DNA from: Coriobacteriales bacterium
GTDB taxonomy: Bacteria > Actinomycetota > Coriobacteriia > Coriobacteriales > UBA8131
DNA length: 33,475 nucleotides
Assembly: GCA_031277035.1 (NCBI GenBank)
Contig: JAISLY010000005.1
Location: forward strand, 1 to 33,475
Direction of reading: 5' to 3'
Under the pieces are notes generated by a model, which saw nothing but the letters and a program-made list of their open reading frames with translations, was not told the origin of the DNA and ran no database searches. Within the stretch, counting starts at the first letter, position 1. The number at the start of each line of letters is the position of its first letter. A program made the position numbers and the translations under genes. Below are positions 21,893 through 32,100 of this stretch, piece by piece.

Positions 21893-22622
21893 GCTGCTTG
21901 CGTATCTCGCCGCGCTTGCCGTCATCCTGCTCGGCTGGCACCTCACGGCGCTTGCCCTCGACTCCCCGGCGCTGCCAACGCCCCTTGCAACCCTGCCGAT
22001 GCTCTACCGCTTTGCGCCGCAGCTTGCGCCGGACTTCCTCGTCAGCATCTACCGCGTGGTGCTCGCCATGCTGCTCGGCACCGTCATTGCCATGCCGCTC
22101 GGTCTGGCCGTGGGTCGCTCACCGCGCCTCGACGCGCTGCTGGCACCCCTGCTCTACATCCTGTACCCCATCCCCAAGATTGTCCTTCTGCCCGTGCTGC
22201 TCGTGCTGCTCGGCCTTGCCGACGCGCCCAAGATTGTGCTCATCGCCCTCACGATATTCTTCCAGGTGCTCGTTACGGTGCGCGACGCGGCCAAGGCAGT
22301 GCCGCCCGCTGCGGTTTTAAGCGTGCGCTCCCTCGGGGCCTCGCGCCTCGACGTCTTTACCAACGTGGTGATACCGGCATCGCTTCCCGAGCTGTTCACC
22401 GCGTTGCGGATAAGTTCGGGTACCGCCGTGGCCATCCTGTTCTTTGCCGAGGCGATAGCGGGCAACACGGGGCTCGGCTATTTTATCGTCGATTCCTGGG
22501 CGATGATAAACTACCCCCGCATGTTCGCCGGCATCATCGTCATGGCCCTCCTCGGCGTGGTGCTCTACGAGCTCTTCGACTTGGCCGAACGCCACCTCAC
22601 CCGCTGGCGCCAGAAGCGATAA
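21885..22622 (+). CDS. ABC transporter permease, SsuC/TauC type
   Basis: A 245-residue inner-membrane protein with about six hydrophobic helices, beginning MRRLLAYLAALAVILLGWHL. The EAA-like coupling loop is SLGASRLDVFTNVVIPASLP, which docks to the ATPase. LLYILYPIPKIVLLPVLLVL and SSGTAVAILFFAEAIAGNTG are typical of the nitrate/sulfonate/taurine permease family. GAGGGGGAG lies 6 bases before the ATG at 21885, and the start overlaps the ATPase stop. With the binding protein and ATPase it forms a complete importer. The substrate is not determined by sequence. Confidence 0.93.
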   Translation: MRRLLAYLAALAVILLGWHLTALALDSPALPTPLATLPMLYRFAPQLAPDFLVSIYRVVLAMLLGTVIAMPLGLAVGRSPRLDALLAPLLYILYPIPKIVLLPVLLVLLGLADAPKIVLIALTIFFQVLVTVRDAAKAVPPAAVLSVRSLGASRLDVFTNVVIPASLPELFTALRISSGTAVAILFFAEAIAGNTGLGYFIVDSWAMINYPRMFAGIIVMALLGVVLYELFDLAERHLTRWRQKR

Positions 22623-22807
22623 AAGGCGACAACCGGGACGGTTAAAATTGTCAACCCTTTCTTTTTAGCAGATTAATGAGGGGTGGAGCTGCTGCTGCTG
22701 CTGTATGACCTTTTATGACTTCGTATGACCTTTTATGACTTCGTATGACTTTCTCTGACTTCTTGTGGTCAGCTTCTCTTGTCGCAGGCAGCGTCCACTG
22801 GCAGCGC
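22623..22807. repeat. Gene-free gap with GCT and 20-bp tandem repeats
   Basis: After the permease stop there is a weak dyad (aacc-gggac-ggtt) with a T-rich stretch behind it (TTTCTTTTT, about 22659-22667), a possible terminator. Then comes gctgctgctgctg (22688-22700) and a 20-base unit tatgaccttttatgacttcg at 22704 and 22724, with a degenerate third copy at 22744. No gene is seen. Confidence 0.75.
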
Positions 22808-23254
22808 TTAGAGACGCAGTTCAGCATAGCTGACGCCCCGTGTCGCTGCCATGTTGTCAATGAAAGCGGCTGGCTCCATCGCCGGAATCTTTGAGGCCGT
22901 GAAGCCGGTTTTGTCCCGCGTGAGGATATACTCCGCCCTGAGCTTCTCGGCGCAGACAGCAACCAGGCAGTCCTCGAAATCATCCCAGGCTCGGGATGTT
23001 GCCTCCCTGATGTCATCAGCGGTTACCGAGCAGATGCCGAGATACTCAAAACTGGCCAGGAACGCCTTTTGAACCTCAGCACTGGTGTTGCTTTTGCACA
23101 TGAGGTAAAAAACATCGGTAAAGGAATTGGCGGTTGCCCAAAGCTCAACATCGCCAAAGAACGACATCGCCTTCAACTGCACTGTCTGTTGGTAGTAGGG
23201 CTCACGCTGCGCAAAGTAGTCGAGCAGCACGTTGGTGTCAAGCAGGACTGCCAT
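22808..23254 (-). CDS. PIN-domain toxin, VapC-like
   Basis: The 148-residue protein starts MAVLLDTNVLLDYFAQREPY, with D6 as the first catalytic acid of PIN-domain RNases. DDFEDCLVAVCAEKLRAEYI and LTRDKTGF follow, supplying further acidic metal ligands and the family's fifth-strand motif. It is expected to cut RNA when free of its antitoxin. The start overlaps the upstream antitoxin gene by 17 bases, so the two are translated together, a standard type II toxin-antitoxin layout. Confidence 0.87.
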   Translation of the reverse strand: MAVLLDTNVLLDYFAQREPYYQQTVQLKAMSFFGDVELWATANSFTDVFYLMCKSNTSAEVQKAFLASFEYLGICSVTADDIREATSRAWDDFEDCLVAVCAEKLRAEYILTRDKTGFTASKIPAMEPAAFIDNMAATRGVSYAELRL

Positions 23255-23564
23255 GACGCTCCTCCAGTCGCATCTGCTTGATTTCCCTGGTAGTGAGAGC
23301 GGCGTATTTTCGGGGAACCTCGAGCGTGGTGCTGTTGATGAGCGCTCGCAACCCGTCTATCTGAGCCTGGCTGGGCACGGTGGCAGGGGCGTTGGCCAAA
23401 GCGCCTGTTGAGCCGTTGAGCTCAGGCAGCTCGCCGGTTTTGAGCACATAGGAATAGGCAGCATTGATCAGCTGCGTTGGCGTTGCGCCTATCCGTTTGA
23501 GCCGGGTGTTTCCCTGATCGTAAATCTCGGCGGGTATCCGGGCAGAAACCGTGACATTCCTCAT
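23238..23564 (-). CDS. Ribbon-helix-helix antitoxin, RelB/DinJ-like
   Basis: The 108-residue product begins MRNVTVSARIPAEIYDQGNT, a ribbon strand followed by helices (RLKRIGATPTQLINAAYSYV) as in RelB/DinJ antitoxins. The C-terminal half (about 50-108) is less ordered and likely wraps the toxin. AAGGAGG lies 4 bases before the ATG. It is the first gene of the pair and probably represses the promoter just upstream. A RelB-like antitoxin with a PIN toxin, instead of a VapB type, is a less common pairing. Confidence 0.8.
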   Translation of the reverse strand: MRNVTVSARIPAEIYDQGNTRLKRIGATPTQLINAAYSYVLKTGELPELNGSTGALANAPATVPSQAQIDGLRALINSTTLEVPRKYAALTTREIKQMRLEERHGSPA

Positions 23565-23587
23565 GCGCCCTCCTTTTTGTCAGAATA

Positions 23588-23616
23588 AGTGTAAGACAGT
23601 ATTACAAGACAGTCAA
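23588..23616 (-). promoter_or_regulatory. Promoter and likely operator of the toxin-antitoxin pair
   Basis: On the minus strand TTGACT (23611-23616), a 17-base spacer and TACACT (23588-23593), near consensus. The spacer holds a direct repeat of ACTGTCTT at 13-base spacing (plus-strand aagacagt at 23593 and 23606), a plausible site for a ribbon-helix-helix repressor. Confidence 0.65.
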
Positions 23617-23764
23617 CCCAGCGCCTGGGTGGCGGTCGTTCTGCTGATGGCTGCCCGTCACTGGTCGTACTGTCTCCCATTTTCATCATTCCTGGTGCGC
23701 AGCGGCGTCATGGCCGCAAGGATGGTACCAGAGGTGGCGGACAGTCTCCGATTTTGATTTGCTC

Positions 23765-25762
23765 TTACGCCTCTCGGCGCAGGTAGCCTTCGATTTTGGT
23801 GAGAAGTTCGGTCATGTCTATCGGCTTGCCGATGTGGTCGTCCATGCCGGCCGCCCGGCACCTCTCAACGTCTTCCTTAAAGACGTTGGCGGTCATGGCG
23901 ACGATGGGCAGAGGCCGCAGCTCGCCCGCGCCGCTCCCCGCGCCGCTCGCTCCGCTCTCGCCCGCAGCACTCCCGCCCGCGCCGCTCTCGCCCGCGCCGC
24001 CTGCGCCGCTCTCGCCGCTCCCGCCCGCGCCGCCCGCGCCGCCTGCCCGGTGCGCCTCGAGTGCGCGTATCCTGCGCGTTGCCTCCAGGCCGTCCATCTC
24101 CGGCATCTGAATGTCCATGAGGATGAGGCTGTAGCGCGTGGGGTTTGCCTCGATTGCCTCAACCGCCTCGCGCCCGGTGCTCGCCACGTCGATGCTGACG
24201 CCGGTGGGCTCAAGGAGTGCCAGGGCAATCTCCTGGTTGACCTCAACGTCCTCGGCAAGCAGGATGACGTGCCCGCTCAGGTCGAGGGTGCGGAAGGCCC
24301 CGTCCAGTTCGCCCGTCTCCTGATGTTGGTCAGCCGCGTTTTGCGCCTGCGCCTGCGGCACCGTGACCGTAAAGCTGAAGCATGAGCCCTCGCCCGGCGT
24401 GGACGACACCGCGATAAGCCCGCCCATCGCCTTGATGATGCGTTGCGATATGACCAGCCCCAGGCCGGTGCCACCGTAGACGCGCGTTGTGCTGTTGTCG
24501 GCCTGCTCAAAGGGGGTAAACAGGCGCGAGAGCGCTTCGTCGCTGATGCCGATGCCGGTGTCGGTGACGCTGACGCTCAAAGTGACGCCCCGCCCCGCTC
24601 CGCCCTCATGCCCATCGCCCCGGGCGTCGCCTCGCCCCTGCCCATCGCCCGCTGCTCCGCCCTCATGCTCCTTGCCATCGCCTTTCGCATCGGCATCTTC
24701 CAACGCACCTTCCAGGGCATCGCAGCTTACTGTGAGGCCGACGGTGCCTCCCTCGGCAGTAAACTTGCTGGCGTTGGACATCAGGTTGGTTATCACCTGG
24801 GCCAGGCGCTGGCTGTCGCAGTGCAGGTAGCGCGGTATGCGCTCGTCAACCGTGCATTCAAGATGCTGTGACTTGTTGGCGATGGAGGCGCTGCTTATGT
24901 TCACGACGGTGTCAATCATCGCCTTGAAGTCAAAGTCCTCCGCCACCAGCTCAAACTTCCCGGCCTCAATCTTGGCCATATCGAGGATGTCGTTGATGAC
25001 GCCGAGCAGGTGTTTTGAGGCGTTCTCTATCTTGACGATGCTCTCAAGGCGTGTTGCCTCGTCGGGCGCCCGCCGGGCGATGTTTGACATACCGATGATG
25101 GCGTTCATCGGCGTACGCATCTCATGGCTCATCTGCGCCAGAAAATCTCCCTTGGCACGGGCGGCCGCCTCTGTCCGCGCCCGCTCCAGTAAACTCATCC
25201 TGTTCTGGGTGGCAACGACGATTGCGATGAACGAGGCGGAGATGAGGAACGTGAACAGCGTATCGATAAAACCCTGCAGGTAGGTGAGCGGATAAATGAG
25301 CTGTGGGTAGGTGAGATTGAGCCAAAAGAGCACTCCGATGACCAGGAGGGTGATGATGGACATCAGCACACGTGCCGGGCCGGTGAGCAAAAGGACGATG
25401 ACCACAAAGCTCAGCACAAAATAGGTGGCGGTGCCTCCCTCAAAGCCGCCGTTGAAGACGAATACCAACGGGAATATGACGTCGCAAAAGCCGATGACCG
25501 CGACCCATTTGCACAGCTGGTATTTGCCTTTGCGATTGGTGAGGTAGATGAACAGGACGATGCCGACGAGCATGACCATCTTGATGAACCAGATTACGGC
25601 AATCGACTGCTCAATAAAATGCCCTACCATCGAAAGCAGGGTAGCGACGAAGCCAGCAAGACAAACCATGTTAAAGACGCGCACGTCAAAGGGCAGTTCA
25701 TCCGCATACAGCAAGTCGCCAAAGAAGCGCATCATTCTTTCTGTAACCGCTATCCGTCGCAT
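23765..25762 (-). CDS. Hybrid sensor histidine kinase with receiver domain
   Basis: The 665-residue protein has about six membrane helices (31-185) with no large external sensor, then HisKA with H213 in AQMSHEMRTPMNAIIGM, an ATPase domain (N330 in TNLMSNASKF, DTGIGIS 401-407, GTGLGL 431-436) and a C-terminal receiver with E504/D505, phospho-acceptor D550 in LILMDIQMPEMDG, T624 and K646. It should autophosphorylate and pass phosphate to its own receiver; no output domain or partner is nearby. Two in-frame repeat insertions occur: 352-392 (Gly/Asp/His-rich) within the ATPase domain, and 571-614 (Gly/Ser/Ala/Glu) in the loop after D550 before VAMTAN. The start at 25762 is chosen because GGGGGAG lies upstream; an ATG at 25792 lacks one. 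Confidence 0.93.
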   Translation of the reverse strand: MRRIAVTERMMRFFGDLLYADELPFDVRVFNMVCLAGFVATLLSMVGHFIEQSIAVIWFIKMVMLVGIVLFIYLTNRKGKYQLCKWVAVIGFCDVIFPLVFVFNGGFEGGTATYFVLSFVVIVLLLTGPARVLMSIITLLVIGVLFWLNLTYPQLIYPLTYLQGFIDTLFTFLISASFIAIVVATQNRMSLLERARTEAAARAKGDFLAQMSHEMRTPMNAIIGMSNIARRAPDEATRLESIVKIENASKHLLGVINDILDMAKIEAGKFELVAEDFDFKAMIDTVVNISSASIANKSQHLECTVDERIPRYLHCDSQRLAQVITNLMSNASKFTAEGGTVGLTVSCDALEGALEDADAKGDGKEHEGGAAGDGQGRGDARGDGHEGGAGRGVTLSVSVTDTGIGISDEALSRLFTPFEQADNSTTRVYGGTGLGLVISQRIIKAMGGLIAVSSTPGEGSCFSFTVTVPQAQAQNAADQHQETGELDGAFRTLDLSGHVILLAEDVEVNQEIALALLEPTGVSIDVASTGREAVEAIEANPTRYSLILMDIQMPEMDGLEATRRIRALEAHRAGGAGGAGGSGESGAGGAGESGAGGSAAGESGASGAGSGAGELRPLPIVAMTANVFKEDVERCRAAGMDDHIGKPIDMTELLTKIEGYLRREA
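23921..24052 (-). repeat. In-frame Gly/Ala/Ser repeat in the receiver domain
   Basis: cccgcgccgctctcgcccgc-type units (plus strand) encode GGAGESGAGG and GESGASGAG, about 44 residues, exactly in the loop between the third helix and fourth strand of the receiver. Confidence 0.9.
24587..24709 (-). repeat. In-frame repeat in the kinase ATP-binding domain
   Basis: Encodes about 41 residues rich in Gly, Asp, His and Glu (KGDGKEHEGG, RGDARGDGHEGG) between two strands of the ATPase domain, before VSVTDTGIGI. Units are degenerate and a multiple of three. Confidence 0.8.
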
Positions 25763-25827
25763 CGCTCTCCCCCAGTACGAAGCCCCACTCATGAAAACGA
25801 ACTCATTCGGTCACATTGTCCTCGCTG

Positions 25828-25872
25828 CCTGTCAATGCAGACAGCAGGCTAATCCTTATTTCCCTCATTGTA
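25828..25872 (-). promoter_or_regulatory. Possible promoter and dyad upstream of the histidine kinase
   Basis: On the minus strand TACAAT (25867-25872) could be a -10 box and is followed by a bulged dyad (gcctgtc...gacagcaggc, 25829-25851) in the leader. A perfect TTGACA lies inside the dyad (25830-25835) but has no matching -10. Weak evidence. Confidence 0.25.
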
Positions 25873-26041
25873 CTACGGATAAGATGTTCGGGCAGTCCGT
25901 GTTCCCGGTTGTCAGCAAAACCTGCCGAGAAGTCAGATGAGTTGCCTCTATGGCCGCTGATTGCGGCTCCCGTCCTCTGGCAACATCTGCACGTGTTGCA
26001 GGCAAAACGCAGGCTATGCCGTTCGATGGTCAGTGATGTAG

Positions 26042-26050
26042 TGATATAAT
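26042..26050 (+). promoter_or_regulatory. Extended -10 promoter of the giant surface protein
   Basis: TGaTATAAT is a perfect extended -10, 136 bases before the start codon, in a gene-free stretch that begins after the histidine kinase start at 25762. No good -35 at 17 bases (TTCGAT). The leader would be about 130 bases. Confidence 0.6.
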
Positions 26051-26185
26051 GGCAGGATAGTTCAGACGGGCCTTTCGAGACGGGCGGAGGGCTCTGCGAA
26101 GGGCAGGACCGGGCAATCTTGGCGAGGCGGAGGGCCGAAGCGCCAGAAGGCGTATGCCTCCCAACAGGACAGAGGGGCTTTATTC

Positions 26186-29100
26186 GTGACGCTTTTGCGC
26201 AGTAAGACGGTTTTGGGCAGAAGGCTTGCCGCCGCGCTGCGTCGTGTCGCTCCTGTTCTGTTGGCCGTTATCCTCGTCGCCGCGCTTGCCCTGCCTGCCA
26301 CACCGCCCACCGCCTTTGGCGTGTCGACCCAGGGCAACTCCACGACCCCCGTCTCCGTTACCGCCCCCGTCGCAGACAATCCTGCAGCCGCGCTCAGCAC
26401 TCTGGAAATCGCCGGGGGGGGGGGGCATTTACTGAGGTAAATCCCCTTGTGCCTGGCGCCGCCCCGCAAAGCGGGGCATCGACAGGCGACGATGCCGCCG
26501 GTGCCGAAGGCGATGATGCCGAGGGGGATAATGTCGGCGGTGTCGGCGGTGCCGCGGAAGAGGACGATGCCGGCGGTGTCGACACCGATGACGCAGATGC
26601 CGGCGACCCCGCAGATGCCGCCGGTGCGGAAGAGGACGATGCCGACGACCCCGCAGATGCCGGCCCGCCCGCAGCGTCCGTAGCCCCGTTCGGGGGCGGC
26701 TTCTCGCTTCTGGCCGCAGACTACATCATAGACCTGAGCACCACCACTGCGAACGGCACGGGCTACACCGTCACCGGCACCAGCCCCTCACAGATCCTCA
26801 CCTTCACCTCCGCCGCCTACGGAAACAGCTACACAATACAGCAGACGAGCACATCCCTCTTCAAGCAGATCATCGTCGCGGCCCCCGGCATTCCCGGCGA
26901 CACGCTCGACATAACGATAAACGGCATCAGCGTCACGTCCTCGGTCGCCGGCGAACCCACCTTCGCCCTGCAAAGCGACGCCGGCGTCGCGCTGACCCTT
27001 GCGGGGGCAAGCTCGCTTACGCAGGCGGTCACAAACCTCTCCAACGACAACAACGCCGCGCTGAACGTGCCCGCAGGCACGAGCCTGTCCATCAGCGGCA
27101 CCGGCTCCCTGACGGCAACAGGCGGCTTCCGCAGCGCCGGTATCGGCGGCGGCTTCGACCAAGCGGGCGGCACCATCACCATCCGTGACGCAACCGTGAC
27201 TGCAACGGGCGACAACAGCGCCGCCGGCATCGGGGGCGGGCGAAACGGCGCGGGCGGCGACATTACCGTCTATAGCGGCACCGTCATCGCAGAAGGCGGC
27301 GACAGCGGCGCCGGCATCGGCGGCGGCGCGGGCGGCGGGGGCGGCACCATCACCATAGAGGGCGGCAACGTCACCGCGGAAGGCGGCGCCGATGCCGCGG
27401 GCATCGGGGGCGGCAGCAATGGCACCGGCCACGGCGGCACCATCACCATCGAGGGAGGCACCGTCACCGCAACAGGCGGTGAGAGCGGTGCAGGCATCGG
27501 GGGCGGCGGGGACGGCGGCGCGGGCGGCGACATCGACATCAGCGGTACGGCCGATATCACCGCGACAGGCGGCGACTACGCTGCGGGCATCGGCGGCGGC
27601 TACGAAGGCGCGGGCGGCGACATCACCATCAGCGGCGCGGCCAACGTCACTGCTACAGGCGGCGAGAACGCTGCGGGCATCGGGGGCGGCCATAATGGTT
27701 CCGGCGGCACCGTCAACATAACCGGCGGCACCGTCACCGCGACAGGCGGTGAGAGCGGTGCGGGCATCGGCGGCGGCTACGGGCAGGCCGGCGACACCAT
27801 AGCCATCACCGGCGGCATCATCATCGCGACAGGCGGCGGCGGTGACGGCGCGGGTATCGGCGGCGGCTACGGCGGTGCGGGCGGCGACATCACCATCAGC
27901 GGCACGGCCGACGTCACCGCGACAGGAGGCTACGATGACGGCGCGGGTATCGGCGGCGGCGAGGGCGGCGCGGGCGGCGCCGTAACCATCGAGGGTGGCA
28001 GCGTCAAGGCGACAGGCGGCGAGTTCGGCGCGGGTATCGGTGGCGGCTTCAACGGCGACGGTGGCACCATAGCCATCAGCGGCGGCACCGTCAACGCGGC
28101 GAGCGGCGAGTTCGGCGGCGCGGGCATCGGCGGCGGTGCGAGCAGCGGCGGTGCGGGCGACGGCGGCAACATCACCATAACAGGCGGGAAGGTCGTCGCG
28201 ACGGGCGTCACCAGCGACGACGAGGACTCCGGCGGCGGCGCTGGCATCGGCGGCGGTGTGAACAGCTCCGGCGGCACCATAGCCATCAGCGGCGGCAGCA
28301 TCAACGCGACGGGCGCCAAGAACGCAGCGGGCATCGGCGGCGGCGACGGTAGCAGCAGCTACGGCCGCGACGGCGGCACCATAGCCATCAGCGGCACGGC
28401 CAACGTCACCGCGACAGGCGGCTACGAGGCTGCCGGCATCGGCGGCGGCAAGGGCGGCGGCCCTGCTATCGTCAGCATCGCGCGCACCGCCACGGTCAAG
28501 GCGTACTCGGAAAACAGCGCCCGACCCGCCATCCACGCGACGGCGGCGGGCAACCAAGGCGGCGGCTACTACGTCAACGCCGCCTTTACAAGCGCGCCCT
28601 CTGCGAGCGCACCGACCACGCTTGCCGTCCACGCGGGAGGCCCCGGCGCTGCGGCGCCCGCCTCCACGCTCACGCTCCCGGCGGGCTACCGCTGCTTTGC
28701 CTACACCACAGGCGCGACATCCACACAAGACGACGCGGTGACAGCGCTCGACCCCGCGCCGCCCGCCACAAGCCCCTCGGCGGTCGTGCGCGACAGCGAC
28801 AACTCCCTCAAGATACCCTCGGTCAACACCAACGCGGTCCTCGCCGTCAGGCTCAAGGACGTCGTGGTGATAAATCTTTCCACGACGACATCAGGCGGGC
28901 CCGGCTACACCGTGAGTGGTAGCAACCCTAACCGTGTGCTCACCTTCGGCACCGACCCCAGTACCTATAACGGCGAGAGCGCAAGCGACAATGTCTACCG
29001 GATCATCCAGTCGAGCACCTCCATCTACAAGCAGATAGTCGTGCAGACCGGCGTGGAGACCTCCATCACCATCGTGAGCATCAATGTGACGAACAGTGGC

Positions 29101-32100
29101 GAGGCAGATCCCACCTTCGCCCTGCAAGGCACCGCCAGCGTCGCGCTGACCCTCGAGGGGACAAGCTCGCTCAGGCAGACGTACGCAGTCACCACGGGCA
29201 TTACCGCCGCGCTGGGCGTTCCCGCCAGCGCGAGCCTGACCATCGGCGGCACCGGCTCCCTGACGGCGCAGGGCGGCAACGGCAGCGCTGGCATCGGCAG
29301 CGACTACAACAGCGCCGGCGGCACCATAACCATAAACAGCGGTACCGTCACCGCAAAGGGTGGCAGCGGCGGCGCGGGCATCGGCGGCGGCGCCAACACG
29401 GCGGGCGGCGCCATAACCATAAACGGCGGCGCCGTCACCGCGGCAGGCGGCGAAAACGGCGCGGGCATCGGCGGCGGCAGCTACGGCGCTGGCGGCTCCG
29501 TCACCATAAACGGCGGCACCGTCACCGCGAAGGGCGGCGCCCACGGCGCGGGCATCGGCGGCGGCGGCAACAACGGCGCAGGCGGCACCATAACCATAAA
29601 CGGCGGCGCCGTCACCGCGACGGGCGGCAGCAACGGCGCGGGCATCGGCGGCGGCAGCTACAGCGGCGGCGGCAGCGTCACCATCAACGGTACGGCCGAC
29701 GTCACCGCGACGGGTGACAGCGGCGGCGCGGGCATCGGCGGTGGATTGAGTGGCGGCACCGCAGTCGTCAACATCGCGTCCACCGCCACGGTCAAGGCCT
29801 ACGCGTATCGCAACAGCGGCAACTACCGCCCCGCCATCCACGCGTCGGCGGCCAACGCGGGCAGCGGCAACTACGTCAACGCCTACTTCCCCTCCGACAG
29901 CCCGCCGTCCACAAGCCAGGCCACGACGCTCAAGGTCTACGGCAACAGCGGCCAGGACGTGACGGATACGCTCACTCTCCCGACGAACTACCGCTGCTTC
30001 GCCTACACCACGGGCGCCACGGCGCGCACCGACGCCATCGTCGCCTACAACGCGGCGGGCACTACGAAGCTCAGCGAGGTGATACGCGTAAACAACCTGT
30101 CGCCTGAGATACCTTCGGGCAAGGCATCGGGCCCGCTCGCGGTAAAGCTCCTGGCGAACACCACCCTCACAGTGTCCAAGCAGGTCGCAGGCACGCGCGC
30201 CGACACAACCAAGGCGTTTGAGTTCACGCTGTGGCTCTACGACTACGACGGCGCCACGCCCCTTGCGGGCACGCAGTTCTCCTACACCGGCGGCGTGGTT
30301 GCGGGCTCGGGCGCGACGGCCCCATCGGGCGGCACGTTCACGCTCGATGCCGAGGGCAAGGCGACCTTCTCCCTGACTCACGGCCAGTCCATCACCGTAA
30401 CCGGCATACCGGAGAACAGGCGCGTGCGCGTCGCCGAGACCGTGCCTGCCACCTCGTCGTATGCCGCGTCGTTCAAGGACAGCGCGCAGTCGGCCGTCGT
30501 CGTGCAGGGCGCGGATACGGGCGTACGCGCCCTGTCCGCGACACCGCGCACCTTCGCCTTCACGAACACCAAGGGCGTCATGGTGATAGACCTCTCCAAG
30601 ACGGTCACGGGCGGGCCCGGTTACACCGTGAGCGGCACCACGTCAGACGGCGGCGGCGGTCAGGTCTCAGACCCCGACCGTGTGCTCACCTTCGGCACCT
30701 ATAACGGCGAGAGCGCAAGTGACAACACCTACCGGATCATCCAGTCGAGAGGCGCCGGCACCTCCATCTACAAGCGGATAATCGTGCAGACCGACGTGGA
30801 CACCTCCATCACCATCGTGGGCATCGATGTGACGAGCAAGGCGACAGGCGAGTCTACCTTCGCCCTCGTAGGTACCGCCAGCGTCGCGCTGACCCTCGAG
30901 GGGACAAGCTCGCTCAGACAGACGAACGGAAGCAACAGCAACAACGCCGCGCTGAACGTCCCTGCAAGCGCGAGCCTGACCATCAGCGGCTCCGGCTCCC
31001 TGACGGCGCAGGGCGGGCGCTACGGCGCGGGCATCGGCGGCGGCGGCGACGACGGCAATGTCAACAGCAACAGCGGTAGCGTCGCCATCAGCAGCGGCAC
31101 CGTCACCGCGACAGGCGGCTACGGCGCCGCAGGCATTGGCGGCGGCTATCATGGTGCCAACAGCAGCGTCACCATCGAGGGCGGCACCGTCACCGCGACA
31201 GGCGGCACTCAAGGCGCGGGCATCGGCGGCGGCAACGGCGGCAAGAACGGCATCGGCAGCGTCGCCATCAACATAAGCGGCGGCACCGTCACCGCGAAGG
31301 GCGGTGAGCGCGCTGCGGGCATCGGCGGCGGCTACTACGATGGCGCCGCCGGCAGCATCGCCATCAGCGGCACGGCCAAGGTCACCGCGACAGGAGGCTC
31401 CGGCAATGGCGGTGCGGGCATCGGCGGAGGCTATAACAACCCTGCCAATGCCGGCAGCGTCACCGTCTCTGGCGCCGCCGAGGTCACAGCGACCGGCACC
31501 GGCGGCGGCGCGGGCATCGGCGGCGGTTATAACGGCAACGGCGGAACCGTGACCGTAAGCGGCGGCACGGTCACAGCGACCGGTAGCTCTGGCGGCGCCG
31601 GCATCGGCGGCGGCGGCTACTGCGCTGGCGGTACCGTCAGCATCACCGGCGGCAGCGTCACCGCGACGGGCGGCGCCGCTGGCGGCGCGGGTATTGGCGC
31701 AGGTGGCGGCGGTACCGGCACCCGCGCTGACGCCGCAGTCGTCACCATCGGCGCGGGCGCCACGGTCAAGGCGTACGCGTATCGCAGCAGCGGCGACAAC
31801 CGGCCCGCCATCCACGCGTCGGCGGCCAACGGGGGCGACGGCAACTACGTCAACGCCTCCTTCCCCGACACGGCCCCGCCCCCCACTAACGCGGTCACGA
31901 CGCTCAGGGTCTACGCGGAAGGCACCGTCACCGAGCAGCCCTCGGACACGCTCGCCCTGCCCGCAGGCTACCGCTGCTTCGCCTACACCACGGGCGCCAC
32001 CGAGCGCGACGACGCCATCGTCGCCTACAACGCGGCGGATACCACAAAGCTCGGCGAGGTGGTGCGCGTAAGCGACCTGTCGCCTGAGATACCCTCGGGC

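Noticed and set aside
22704-22762. CRISPR-like array in the permease/toxin gap
   Set aside because: The 20-base units are directly adjacent with no spacers and only two to three copies.
26447-26683. Separate 78-codon ORF after the poly-G tract
   Set aside because: It is in a different frame from the long open frame, starts within it and has no ribosome site.
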